From the NCBI GenBank assembly GCA_027494115.1, contig JAOSJL010000001.1:1451926-1515925 (forward strand): DNA of 64,000 nt, in the 5' to 3' direction. A program made the translations under genes and the position numbers. The notes beneath the pieces were generated by a model. The model worked only from the letters and a program-made list of their open reading frames with translations. It had not been told where the DNA came from and did not search any database. Each line of letters opens with the position of its first letter. Position 1 is the stretch's first letter. This document shows positions 10,048-20,730 of the stretch, one piece after another. This DNA is from Acidimicrobiia bacterium. GTDB lineage: Bacteria; Actinomycetota; Acidimicrobiia; IMCC26256; JAOSJL01.

Positions 10048-10141
10048 GGCGCGGCCTGCCCGGTTCGTCCCTCTGGTCGCTGGGAAGCGTAGCGGGCATC
10101 AACGAGTGGGCGTTCTCGGTGGTGAGCGTTAGCGTGCTCAG

Positions 10142-10768
10142 GTGAACCTCGCTGACCGGTCGACCGAGTTCCTCGGCCTTCGGCGTGCCATACGTCTCGA
10201 GTGGCTGACGATCGCCTGGAACGCCGCCGAGGTCTTCATCACGATCGGTCTCGGGATCGCGGCAGGCTCGCTGGCACTGGTCGCGTTCGGCCTCGACTCC
10301 CTGGTCGAGATCTGGGCGTCTGTCGCGGTCATCCGCCATCTCAGGCAGGATCGAGCGGGTTCCGCACAGCGCCCGCCCGCGCAGGCTCTGCGCCGTGTTG
10401 CCGCAGCGTTCGCGCTACTCGCCGCCTTCCTTCTGGTGGCTGCGTCCGCCCGGCTCGCGACAGGCGCCCAACCCGATGACTCGCCGATCGGGATCGTCTA
10501 CCTGGCCGTCACGGTGCTCGTCATGCTTGGATTGGCGCGGGCGAAAGCCGCGGTCGGCCGCGATCTGGGCGACACACCGTTGTCGGCGGAGGCGCGGATG
10601 ACGTTTCTCGACGCGTGCCTTGCGGCGTCCGTCCTCGCTGCCCTCGTGCTCGACGCGACGTTGGGGTGGTGGTGGTCGGACCCGCTCGCCGCGATGGTCG
10701 TGGGAGGAGCAGCAGCGATCGAGGCTCGCGAGAACTTCCAGCTTGCCGGTCGCGAACAAGGGTCGTGA
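10142..10768 (+). CDS. cation transporter (cation diffusion facilitator-like)
   Basis: 208 aa multi-TM; RAIRLEWLTIAWNAAEVFITIGLGIAAGSLALVAFGLDSLVEIWASVAVI. Confidence 0.75.
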   Translation: MNLADRSTEFLGLRRAIRLEWLTIAWNAAEVFITIGLGIAAGSLALVAFGLDSLVEIWASVAVIRHLRQDRAGSAQRPPAQALRRVAAAFALLAAFLLVAASARLATGAQPDDSPIGIVYLAVTVLVMLGLARAKAAVGRDLGDTPLSAEARMTFLDACLAASVLAALVLDATLGWWWSDPLAAMVVGGAAAIEARENFQLAGREQGS

Positions 10769-10795
10769 TCAGGGGCGCCGCGCGCATACCGGAAG

Positions 10796-10823
10796 CTCCC
10801 GACGTCGGCTACGCCGTCGGGAG
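10796..10823. terminator. candidate bidirectional terminator hairpin
   Basis: 9-bp perfect stem CTCCCGACG-(10 nt)-CGTCGGGAG between convergent genes ending at 10768 and 10829. Confidence 0.45.
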
Positions 10824-10828
10824 TACCC

Positions 10829-12250
10829 CTATGACTGGTCGGCGCTGCCGAGCGCCAGGACCTCGTCGAAGCTCTCGGAGAGGCACTCGGCGAGCACGTC
10901 GGGATCGGGCACGGCCGCCGCGTCGCAGTTCACACCGATGCAACACGTCTCGCCGTGCGACATGAGGGTGAGGTTGACGGCCGCGCCTTCCGTGGGGCCG
11001 AAGGCGTACCAGCGAAGGACTTCTGCGCCGGCGGTGTAGCAGCGCGACGGCAGTCCGGGCACGTTGCTCGCGAGGAAGTCGACGTGTTCGAACATGCCCG
11101 CGAACACGAGCGTCATCGCGCGCTCGGGGAGCCTGTTCAGGAGACCTGCGATCGCGGGTGTGACCGCGACGGCGGGCTCGTTCTGTGTGCGCGTGCTGAC
11201 CTCGCCGATTCGGATCATGCGCGCCACCGGATCGGGTTCATCGGTGGGGACGAGCATGCGCAGTGTCGTGAGACGGTTCCCGCCCAGCAGCTCGTCGTCG
11301 CCGCGCAGGTTCATGGGCATCGTCATCCGCAGCTCCGGCACCGGGGGTCCGTGACGCCGGTGATAGCGGTCGAATCCGCCGCAGATCGCCGCTACGTAGG
11401 CGTCGTTGAGGGAGGCGTCGGCGACCTTGGCGGCGCGGCGGAGGTCGTCGAGCGGCACCTCGAGGGCGAAGTAGCGCCAGCGTGTGCTGCGCGACGTCAT
11501 GATCGGCGAGCACGTCCGCAGTGCAGGGCTGAGGAGCCGACCTGCCGACGCGACGAGTCGTCCCGTGTCGACGACGACACGCACGGGGTTCCGGAGGCTC
11601 GCGGCCACCCGCCCGATGAGGCCGGGAGCGTGCACCGTCGTGTCGACGAGCGCGTGCGCCGAGCGCACGAGTGCGTCCCTTTGGAATTCGACCAGGCCGA
11701 AATGCTCTTCGGCGGGTTTTTCGGGCATCGGATCTTCTTCGGCAGGGTGGCGGTCCTGGTCGACGGTCAGGAGCGCGAGCTGCATGCCGCCCACACCGTC
11801 GACCATCGAGTGGTGCACCTTCTGGACGAAGGCGGCGCGGCCGTCCTCCAGCCCTTCGAACAGCGTGTACTCCCACAGCGGACGGTGGTGGTCGAGCCCG
11901 GACATGGCGGACGCCTGTGCGAAGTCGAGCACCGTCCGGAAATCGCCGGGCGGCGGTGCCGAGACGCGGCGCAGGTGGTACGCGAGATCGAAGTCGGGGT
12001 CGGTCTCGTAGCGCGGTGGGCCGAGAACCCGGGGTGGCTCCACGACACGCTGCCGGAGGCGGGGCAGTAGGCGTGTCAGCCGCTCGGCCCGGTCGAGGAT
12101 CCGGTCCCAGTCGGGGCTCTGGTCGAGCAGCATGATCGCCGTGACCGTGCTGCGCAGCTTGGGGTCGCGCTCCATGTTCCAGAGGAGCGCATCCGTGTCG
12201 GTCATCCGGTCCGAGAACCCGAGCTCCTCGGTGGTCGGCCGATGCGCCAT
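10829..12250 (-). CDS. wax ester synthase/diacylglycerol acyltransferase (WS/DGAT) family O-acyltransferase
   Basis: HHSMVDGVGG active-site motif, MTDTDALLWNMERDPKLRSTVTAIMLLD N-terminus; AAGGAG Shine-Dalgarno 5 nt upstream of the ATG. Confidence 0.93.
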   Translation of the reverse strand: MAHRPTTEELGFSDRMTDTDALLWNMERDPKLRSTVTAIMLLDQSPDWDRILDRAERLTRLLPRLRQRVVEPPRVLGPPRYETDPDFDLAYHLRRVSAPPPGDFRTVLDFAQASAMSGLDHHRPLWEYTLFEGLEDGRAAFVQKVHHSMVDGVGGMQLALLTVDQDRHPAEEDPMPEKPAEEHFGLVEFQRDALVRSAHALVDTTVHAPGLIGRVAASLRNPVRVVVDTGRLVASAGRLLSPALRTCSPIMTSRSTRWRYFALEVPLDDLRRAAKVADASLNDAYVAAICGGFDRYHRRHGPPVPELRMTMPMNLRGDDELLGGNRLTTLRMLVPTDEPDPVARMIRIGEVSTRTQNEPAVAVTPAIAGLLNRLPERAMTLVFAGMFEHVDFLASNVPGLPSRCYTAGAEVLRWYAFGPTEGAAVNLTLMSHGETCCIGVNCDAAAVPDPDVLAECLSESFDEVLALGSADQS

Positions 12251-12444
12251 CTCCACTCCTTCGACGCGCCACGACTTCCCTCACGACTCTACGGTGCGGG
12301 CACCGTTCGGACCAGAGCCGTTGGGCCCGAGTCGAGGTGAACGGGGACATATGGACCTTCGAGCGGCTCCTGTGTGGTCACCGCCGCGCCGCGAGCTCGG
12401 GGATACCGTCCTTGTTCGCGACCTGACCGGGAGGCCCGATCATC

Positions 12445-13656
12445 GTGACGAAGCAGCGGTTCTTCGAACACGAGGGTTTCGAGTTTCTGACGCTCATCGC
12501 ACTCGGCAGTGCTTCATACGGAACGGCCGAGGTGGGCGAGGTGCTCGCCACCGTCGACCAGATCGACGACGGCGACATGGACTCCTGGTTCGAAGGATGG
12601 ATGGGTACCGGCGAACGGGTACGGGCCATCGCCGAGTCAGCCGAGGCGGCGGGTCACCGTGAGAGCGCTCGCTGTGCCTACCTCCGGGCAGCGAGCTACA
12701 TCGCCACCGCCTTCTTCTACGTCCTGGGAACGAATGACGCCTCCCGGTCGCTCGCCACGTGGCGACGACACCGCCAGTGCTTCGATCGGGCGACGCGGTT
12801 GTGGCCCTCTCCGGTCGAGGCGATCGAAATCCCCTACGAGGACACCACGCTGCACGGCTACTTCTTCTCCGGAGGTACGGGAAGACGCCCACTCGTGATC
12901 CTGAACAACGGGAGCGACGGCCCTGTGAGCGACATGATCCCGATGGGTGCCGCCGATGCCGTCGCACGCGGATACCACGCGCTCACATTCGACGGGCCCG
13001 GCCAGGGTCACGCGCTCTACGAGCAGGAGCTCTACTTTCGTCATGACTGGGAGGCGGTGGTCACGCCCGTTGTCGACGCCGCCCTCGCGCGAAGTGACGT
13101 GGACGGAGATCGGATCGCGCTTCTCGGCGTCAGCCAGGCCGGCTACTGGGTTCCGCGCGCCGCTGCCTTCGATCACCGCCTGGCAGCGGTCGTTGCCGAT
13201 CCGGGTGTGGTGCGCGTCGCTGCGTCGTGGTTGGGCCACCTGCCCGAGGCGATGTTGCAGCTGCTCGCCGACGGCGAGGACGAGGCCTTCGACGAGTTCA
13301 TGCAGGCCGCAGCCGAGGGCGACTCCGCGTTGCAACTCACGTTGGCGAAGCGGATGGAGCCCTACGGTCTCGGTTCGATGGCGGCGGTGTACCACGAGCT
13401 CGACCGTTGGGATCTCACCGACGTCGCCGGCGCCATCGCCTGTCCGATTCTGATCACCGACCCCGACGACGAACAGTTCTGGCCGGGCCAGTCACGCGAG
13501 CTCTACGACCTCGTCGATCATCCCACCAAGGCTCTCGTGCACTTCTCGGCCGAGGAAGGGGCCAACTGGCACTGTGAGCCCGCGGCTCCGCAGCTGCGTG
13601 CCCAGCGGATCTTCGACTGGTTGGATGACGTGTTCGAGGTCGACGCGGCGGGGTGA
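12445..13656 (+). CDS. alpha/beta hydrolase family protein
   Basis: 403 aa; LTFDGPGQGHALYEQ, GVSQAGYWVPRAAAFD nucleophile-elbow-like, C-terminal HW. Confidence 0.85.
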   Translation: MTKQRFFEHEGFEFLTLIALGSASYGTAEVGEVLATVDQIDDGDMDSWFEGWMGTGERVRAIAESAEAAGHRESARCAYLRAASYIATAFFYVLGTNDASRSLATWRRHRQCFDRATRLWPSPVEAIEIPYEDTTLHGYFFSGGTGRRPLVILNNGSDGPVSDMIPMGAADAVARGYHALTFDGPGQGHALYEQELYFRHDWEAVVTPVVDAALARSDVDGDRIALLGVSQAGYWVPRAAAFDHRLAAVVADPGVVRVAASWLGHLPEAMLQLLADGEDEAFDEFMQAAAEGDSALQLTLAKRMEPYGLGSMAAVYHELDRWDLTDVAGAIACPILITDPDDEQFWPGQSRELYDLVDHPTKALVHFSAEEGANWHCEPAAPQLRAQRIFDWLDDVFEVDAAG

Positions 13657-13684
13657 ACTCGGCTCCGGTCGGCTCTCGGCGGAC

Positions 13685-15509
13685 TCACGGGTAGGTCAGT
13701 CCGAAGCCGAACGGGTAGGCGGCGTCGACACCGAGGTGGTCGAGGAGCTTCTGACCGTGCAGCGGGCCGTACTCGATGCTCGTCGCGTTCGGATCGAACG
13801 GCGGCAGGTGGTCCTCGCTGGTCGGGATGGCGAAGGGCAGCCGACCGGTCGGTGACTCGTGACCCAGCACGATGTCGGCCAGCGCGTGACCACCCTCCAT
13901 ACCCGGATACCAGAGAATCAGGATGCCCGGCACACGGTGGCGCCACCGCTCCATCAGTACGGCACTCGCGCACATCAGGGCGACCACGACGCGTTCGTTG
14001 GCGGACGACACCGCCGCGATGAGCGCCTCGTCATCGGGGCGGAGCGTCAGTGCTTCGCGGTCCCCACCTTGCCCGATCCCGGGTCCGACGTCCTCGCTAC
14101 CGTCACCCGTTTCGCTTGGCGCGAAGGCGGCGGCGAACGCGTCGCCGAGCTCGGGAGGCAGGGGAGGGAACTGTTCGGTCACCTCGAGGGGTGTGTCCAC
14201 GGCCACGTTCTCCCCTTCGTCCTCGTGGGTGTAGCCCACGACCATGAGAACAGCGTCAGCCTCGGCCGCCACAGCCGCGGCACGCTGCGGCTCAGAGCCG
14301 TCATCGTGCACGACCTCGACGTCGGATCCCTCCAGAGCCGAGCAGATGCCTTGGAGGGGGGTGACGACGTAGGGCGGTCGGACGGCGCTCGACCCGCGGT
14401 CACCGGTGTTCTCGATTGCTGCGAGGCGACCGATGACGGCGAGTCGCTTCATCCCAGACGTGTCGAAAGGCAGAACGGGCGTGCCGTCGACGGATTCGTT
14501 GCGCAGCAGAACGATCGACCGTGTGGCGACCTCCCGCGCCAGCGCCCGGTGTTCGGAGTATCCCACGAGTTCGGGCCTGTACTCGTCCGCACTTCCGGTG
14601 GACGCTGCGAAGCGCAGTTGCGTGCGCAGCAGACGCTGCACGGATCGATCGATCGTCTCTTCCGACACGCCCCCGTTCGAGACGCCCTCGGCGAGATCGC
14701 GGTCGTAGAGGAACCGGAACGGCATCTCGAGGTCGAGTCCCGCGTTGATCGCCTTCACCGCGTCACGAAGTCCGGAAGATGAAGTCCGACATGACGAAGC
14801 CCTGGAACCCCCACCGACCTCGAAGAATCGCTGTCAACAGCTCCTCGTTCTGTCCGCACCACTCACCGTTCACCGAGTTGTACGCCGACATCACCGAAGC
14901 GACGCCCTCGCGCACGATTCTCTCGAAATGCGGCAGGTAGACCTCGTCGAGCACGTCGTCGCTCGTCTGCACGTCCACCCGGAACCGAGCGTTCTCGATG
15001 CTGTTGAGTGCGAAATGCTTCACACACGCCATCACGTGGCGTTGCACGCCGCGGGTGAGTGCGGCGCCCATCTCGCCGACGTGATCGGGATCCTCGCCGT
15101 AGGTCTCCTGCGCCCGCCCCCACGCCGGGTGGCGCAGGAGATTGACGCACACACCGGCGAACAGGTTGGCGCCCTGCGCACGGGCTTCACGGCCGATGGC
15201 GTCGCCCACCCTCTCCTCGAGGTCGGGGTCGAAGGTGGCACCGCGCGCCATCGCAACCGGAAAGCAGGTCGAGTTGCCGACCGTCACACCCCGCGGTCCG
15301 TCCGTGAAACGGATCCCCTCGATACCGAGCCTGGGAACCGATCCGGCGACGTACGGCCTGACGTTGTAGCCCTCGGACGTCATCTCGATGAGACCCGGCC
15401 AGAATTCGGTGTCACCCGAGAGGATTCCGATCTTTTCGTCGAGAGTGAGCTCGCTGCAGAGCTGTTCGGCTCGCGCGTCGACGTCGTTCGGTTCCCCCGC
15501 CGGGTTCAT
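13685..15509 (-). CDS. beta-glucosidase, glycoside hydrolase family 3 (frame interrupted near 14773)
   Basis: RFTDGPRGVTVGNSTCFPVAMARGATFDPDLEERVGDAIGREARAQGAN...VKHFALNSIEN...GFQGFVMSDF joins AVKAINAGLDLEMPFRF...PGILILWYPGMEGGHALADIVLGHESPTGRLPFAIP. Confidence 0.92.
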
Positions 15510-15510
15510 G

Positions 15511-16666
15511 TCACCGAACACCCAGCAGCAGCTCGTTGACGAGCTGATCGAGTCGTTCGAGTCCGTAGGCGCGCTCGGCAAGCGCATCTGTGTCGTGATC
15601 CATCTCCCTGAGTTCGGCGATCCCGCCTTTCGGGACTGTCGGGATGTCGAGATCGACAACTCCCGCGACGCGCATGGCTTCCTGGATGTCGGCGTCCTGG
15701 CGAAACCGTTCAGCCTTCTCTCTCAGGATGAGATAGGTCCGCATGCATCCGGCGGCGAACTCCCACACGCCGTCGACGCTCTCGGTTCGGTAGGCGTGAG
15801 CGTCGAAGTGACGCATCCCGCCCCAACCCGAGTCCTCGAGAAGCTTCACGAGATAGAAGGCGTCGCGAACGCCTTCCGAGCCGAAGCGGTAGTCCTGGTC
15901 GAACTTGCCCGCGCGCTGCGCGTTGAGATCGATGTGGAAGAGCTTGTCGTGCCACATCGTCTGAGCCACGGCGTGGTGGAACGACAGACCCGACATCGTC
16001 TCGTGCGCGAACTCCGGGTTGAGCCCGACCATGTCGGCGTGATCGAGCTCGTCGATGAACGCCAGAGCGTGACCGACGGTCGGCAAGAGGATGTCGCCGC
16101 GGGGCTCGTTCGGCTTCGGTTCGATGGCAAGCGCAGCTCGTAGCTCCTGTCGAGCGCGTACTCACAACAGAGGTCGACGGCTTCTCGGTAGCGGTCGAGG
16201 GCCGCGGCGATGTCCTTGCCGGCGTCGACCTCGCAGCCCTCGCGTCCCCCCACATCACGAAGACCGATGCGCCGAGCTCCACCCCCAAGTCGATGGCATC
16301 GAGGGTCTTGGCCAACGCGTAGCGTCGAACCGCGGGATCGTTGGCGGTGAAGGCCCCTTCCTTGAACACCGGCCGGGAGAAGAGGTTCGTCGTCGCCATC
16401 GGCACCGACATTCCTGTGTCGTCGAGCGCTCGTCGGAAGCGCGTGACGATGGCATCGCGTTCGGCGCCGCTCGATCCGGGTGGCACGAGATCGTCGTCGT
16501 GGAAGTTCACGCCGTAGGCGCCCAGATCCGACAGCCGGTGCACGCTGTCGACCGGATCGAGCGGTGGGCGCGTCTCGTGGCCGAACGGATCACGGCCGGA
16601 GTTCCCGACCGTCCAGAGACCGAACGTGAAGTGATCCGACGGCTGCGGCTGGAGTGTGTCGGTCAT
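15511..16666 (-). CDS. xylA: xylose isomerase (two frame interruptions near 16130 and 16249)
   Basis: [18 protein letters not shown]...[12 protein letters not shown]...[54 protein letters not shown]...[23 protein letters not shown]...[21 protein letters not shown]. Confidence 0.93.
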
Positions 16667-16713
16667 TTGCGGTCCCTGAATCGTGTGGGCGGTGCGCGGC
16701 TACCTTACGGGCG

Positions 16714-18099
16714 GTGAGCACCGTGGCGGCGTGGACTCCTCCACGCAGTCCTGCACGGTGGAGGTGCGCGATCTCGACACCGGCGCCCTCATCGCCCACG
16801 GCCACAACCCGCATCCGCCCACCCGTCCTCCGCGCAGCGAACAGGATCCGAGCGACTGGTGGTCGGCGCTCGCGCCGTTGCTCGACGATCATGCCGGCGG
16901 AGTCGCGGGCATCAGTGTCGCCGCCCAGCAGCACGGGATGGTCGTTCTCGGAGCGGACGACGCGGTATTGCGCCCGGCCCAGCTCTGGAACAACACGGAG
17001 TCCGCGCCGCAGGCTTCGGAGCTCGTGGAGCGGCTGGGCCGGGCGGAGTGGGCGCAACGCTGCGGGAGCGTTCCGGTTGCCTCGTTCACGATCACGAAGC
17101 TCGCCTGGCTGCAGCTCCACGAACCGGATGTCCACGAACGCCTCGAGCGAGTTCTCCTGCCGCATGACTGGCTGACCTGGAAGCTCACCGGCGAGTTCGT
17201 GACGGACCGCGGCGATGCGTCAGGCACGGGCTACTGGTCGCCGGCCTCGGGCGACTGGGACCCTGGGTTGCTCGGCCTCGTCGGCCTGGGTGCCGAGGCC
17301 TGTCCGCAGATCCTCGGTCCGACGGCGCCCGCAGGGTGGTGGCATGACGCAGTCGTCGGCCCTGGCACCGGCGACAACATGGCCGCCGCACTGGGAATGG
17401 AGCTCAGGCCCGGTGACGTGGCCGTGTCGATCGGCACTTCGGGTGTGGTCAGCACCGTCACCGACCATGCAACCGCTGACGAGGCGGGCGCGGTCGCGGG
17501 CTTTGCCGACGCGACGGGGGCGCTTCCTGCCGCTCGTCTGCACCCTGAACGCGGCGAAGGTCACCGACGCGGTCGGGCGCTTGCTCGGGGCGTCACGCGA
17601 GGAGTTGGCGGCTCTTGCCCTCGACGCGGCTCCGGGCGCGGGCGGCGTGGTGCTCGTGCCGTACTTCGATGGCGAGCGGACACCCAACCGACCAGATGCG
17701 ACGGGGACGCTCGCCGGTCTGCGTTCAGATCTCACCCGCGAGCAGGTGGCCCGGGCCGGCTTCGAAGGTGTCGTCTGCGGGCTCCTCGACGCCAAGGACG
17801 CACTCGATGCCGTCGGGGTCGACACGTCAGGAGGGCGGCTGTTCCTCGTCGGGGGTGGTGCGCGCTCCACCGCCTATTCGACGATCCTCGCCGATCTGGC
17901 TGAACGGCCGGTCACAGTTCTGGACGACGCCGACCACGTGGCAACGGGTGCCTGTGTCCAGGCCGCTGCGGTCGTGACAGGAAGCGATCCCGCCGACATC
18001 GCGACGGCCTGGTCCCTGGGCGGCGGTGAGACCGTCGAGCCCGACCCACACGTTGATTCGGGAGCGGTACGAGCGGCCTACCGTCACGCCGCGCGATGA
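16714..18099 (+). CDS. xylB: xylulokinase (frame interruptions near 16728 and 17516-17520)
   Basis: Reconstructed VSTVAGVDSSTQSCTVEVRDLDTG...QQHGMVVLG...LPHDWLTWKLTGEFVTDRGDASGTGYW...SIGTSGVV...ATGRFLPLVCTLNAAKVTDAV...PYFDGERTPNRPDATG; divergent from xylA. Confidence 0.92.
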
Positions 18100-18201
18100 G
18101 CGTCCACCGCCTCTCGTGGTTCTGACACGCTGAGGCCGGGAAGCTCCTCGGGGGCATTCCTCCTCCCAGCACGATCCGCACAGTCCTCAGCGCACTCTCG
18201 C

Positions 18202-18420
18202 GTGTCGACGGGGTCAGATCACCGCGGCCTTGTCTCGAGTGAGGTCGTGCTCCACGAATCGGAGGATCCGATTCCACGATCGTCCGCCGTGAACCTCGAT
18301 TCCGTGGAGAGCGTGTCCACCGGTGTGCTCGTCGAACGGCTGGGCCGGCTGAGCGGCGAACGTATGGCCGAGGTCTGCATGGCCCTCGAGGTCGCGGTCG
18401 ACTGCCAGTGGTCGGGGTGA
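18202..18420 (+). pseudogene. MazF/PemK-like toxin C-terminal fragment (no matching N-terminal half found)
   Basis: HRGLVSSEVVLHESEDPIPRSSAVNLDSVESVSTGVLVERLGRLSGERMAEVCMALEVAVDC resembles the C-terminal half of PemK/MazF proteins. Confidence 0.45.
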
Positions 18421-18496
18421 CCGTCGCCGGGTCGAACCGCTGTCGCCACCACGCAGAGAACCGCCGCGCACACGGCCGTGCGGCTGTTGGGCAGTG

Positions 18497-18862
18497 TCAG
18501 TAGCTGAAGGTGGTGGCGGCCTCGTCGCCGATCCATTCCCAGAGCTGGACGGTCCCCGCCACCTCGGCGTGCGCGATCAGGTCATCTGCATCGAGACCCC
18601 GGGCGCCGAAGCAGAGCGAACACGCCATGAAGCGGCCGCCGGCCGTCACGAAGCGCTCCATGAGCTCTGCGATGTCCGGACATCCCTTGCAGGAGACGCC
18701 GCGGGCCACACCCGTGGTCACCAAACGGACAGCCTCCTTGGTGAGAAACGCGAGCGTGGGTCGACCACCTTCGGCGGCGGCGATGGCGGACAGCAACGCG
18801 AGGCTGACCTTCTCGGAGTCTTCGAGTCCTGTCGTCACGTTGATGACGGCCTTGTTGCCCAC
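18497..18862 (-). CDS. DsrE family protein
   Basis: VGNKAVINVTTGLEDSEKVSLALLSAIAAAEGGRPTLAFLTKEAVRLVTTG...GCPDIAELMERFVTAGGRFMACSLCFGARGL; GTG start at 18862. Confidence 0.75.
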   Translation of the reverse strand: MGNKAVINVTTGLEDSEKVSLALLSAIAAAEGGRPTLAFLTKEAVRLVTTGVARGVSCKGCPDIAELMERFVTAGGRFMACSLCFGARGLDADDLIAHAEVAGTVQLWEWIGDEAATTFSY

Positions 18863-19064
18863 GGTTCGGACCCTCTCGTCGACTGCGCCGAGTGTAGGAA
18901 GGGCCGAGTGTAGGAAGGATCGAACGCGCCACCCGAACGGTCGGTGCGCGCCGGCTCGATCGTGGTCGGCCGAGACATCCCTGCATCTGCAGCCGGCGGC
19001 ACGAGGACGGGATACGCTCCTCAGCGCCTGTCGCTCGAACCGTCCGTGCTGAGGAGCAAACACC

Positions 19065-20648
19065 ATGGCTGAGGCGTCGACTGCCACGGGGACAGCACCG
19101 AAGCGAGCAGGGCTCGTTCTCGTCTCGCTCATCATCGTGGCGGCGGTTGCGAACCTGAACCTCGCGGTGGCGAACGTCGCGCTGCCCGACATCGGCAAGG
19201 CCTTCGACGCCTCGCAGACGTCGCTCAACCTCGTCGCGATCGGGTATTCGCTGGGTCTGGCCGCGTCGGTTCTCTACCTCGGTGCCATCGGCGACCGCTA
19301 CGGGCGCAAGCTCCTGCTCGTTCTCGGGGTCCTCATCTCGGTTCCGGCGAGTCTTCTCGCCGCCTTCGCTCCGAACATCGACATCCTGTTCGTGGCGCGC
19401 CTCGTGGGTGGGATCGCCGCGGGTATGGCCTTCCCGACCACGCTCGCGCTGATCACCGCACTGTGGTCGGGCCAGCCCCGCACCCGGTCCATCGCGCTGT
19501 GGTCGGCGATCGGTGGCGGGATCTCGGCACTCGGCCCCCTGGTGGCCGGTGGACTGCTCGAGGAGTTCTGGTGGGGCTCGGTGTTCCTCGTGACACTTCC
19601 CCTCGCAGTCGTGGCGCTCATCTTGGCGGTCGTCTACGTCCCGAGCCACGTCAACGAGGAGACCGATCCGGTCGACAACCTCGGCGGGATTCTGTCGGCG
19701 CTCCTCGTGGGCGCGCTGATCCTGGCGATCAACTTCGCCGCCGTTCCCGACAAGGGAACGCTCGTGCTCGGTTTGGCGATCGTCGCCCTCGCGGCCGGAG
19801 GAGCGTTCGTGTTGCGCCAGCGCCGGGCGTCGAATCCCCTCTTCGACCTCCACGTCGCCGGTCGGCGGATCTTCTGGGTCGCGGCGGTAGCGGGAATCAT
19901 CGTGTTCGGATCCCTCATGGGCGCGATGTTCATCGGCCAGCAGTTTCTCCAGAACGTGCTCGACTACTCGACCCTCGACTCCGGTCTCGCGATTCTTCCC
20001 GCCGTCGTGATGATGATCCTGGTTGCTCCGCGATCAGCCAAGCTCATCGGTTCGCACGGTTCGCGGTTCACGCTCCTGTCCGGTTACCTGTTCTGTCTGC
20101 TCGGCTTCCTCACCATGCTCCTGCTCTGGGACGAAGGGACTCCGTACTGGGAGATCGGACTCGCCTATGCGTTGGTCGGTGTGGGCGTCGGATTCGCCGG
20201 CACGCCGGCGTCGCATTCCCTCACGGGTTCCGTCCCGGTTCAACGTGCAGGCATGGCGTCGGGGACCGCCGACCTCCAAAGGGACCTCGGCGGGGCGATC
20301 ATGCAGTCGATCCTCGGTGCCCTGCTCACCGCGGGATACGCGTCGGCGATCGCGTCGGCGATCGCGAGTTCACCGAACAAGTCGCAGGTCACCGACAGCG
20401 TGCAGGCCGAGCTCCAGAAGTCGTTCTCGAGCGCGGAGAACACAGCGAGTCAGTATCCGAAGTACGCGGAGCAGATCACCGCCGCAGCGAAGCAGTCGTT
20501 CGTCGACGGTCAGGACTGGGCGTATCTCGCGGGCGTGGTGGCGATCGTGCTCGGCGCCGCCCTCGTGTTCTTCGTCTTCCCGAAGAAGAGCGACGAGGAG
20601 CGACTGCTGGTGGAGTACCACGAAGAGGACACGACGCCGAGCGGGTGA
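19065..20648 (+). CDS. MFS transporter, DHA2 (EmrB/QacA) family
   Basis: 527 aa, multiple TMs, LGAIGDRYGRKLLL, VGGIAAGMAFPTTLALITALW. Confidence 0.94.
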   Translation: MAEASTATGTAPKRAGLVLVSLIIVAAVANLNLAVANVALPDIGKAFDASQTSLNLVAIGYSLGLAASVLYLGAIGDRYGRKLLLVLGVLISVPASLLAAFAPNIDILFVARLVGGIAAGMAFPTTLALITALWSGQPRTRSIALWSAIGGGISALGPLVAGGLLEEFWWGSVFLVTLPLAVVALILAVVYVPSHVNEETDPVDNLGGILSALLVGALILAINFAAVPDKGTLVLGLAIVALAAGGAFVLRQRRASNPLFDLHVAGRRIFWVAAVAGIIVFGSLMGAMFIGQQFLQNVLDYSTLDSGLAILPAVVMMILVAPRSAKLIGSHGSRFTLLSGYLFCLLGFLTMLLLWDEGTPYWEIGLAYALVGVGVGFAGTPASHSLTGSVPVQRAGMASGTADLQRDLGGAIMQSILGALLTAGYASAIASAIASSPNKSQVTDSVQAELQKSFSSAENTASQYPKYAEQITAAAKQSFVDGQDWAYLAGVVAIVLGAALVFFVFPKKSDEERLLVEYHEEDTTPSG

Positions 20649-20730
20649 CTACCTGTTCGCGCGGATCTGCTCACGCAGCTTCATCATCGCGGAGTCGTTC
20701 CAGAGGAACAGCACCCACTTCGCCGCTCGG

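Noticed and set aside
10955-12070. 371-aa plus-strand ORF antisense to WS/DGAT
   Set aside because: Shadow ORF, Arg/Gly/His-rich composition with no recognisable motifs.
5394-18099. Dense cluster of apparent pseudogenes (SDRs, S1P lyase, kinase, GH3, xylA, xylB)
   Set aside because: Each needs only one or two 1-nt corrections, nearly all at homopolymers, and retains full motifs; better explained by sequence errors than gene decay.
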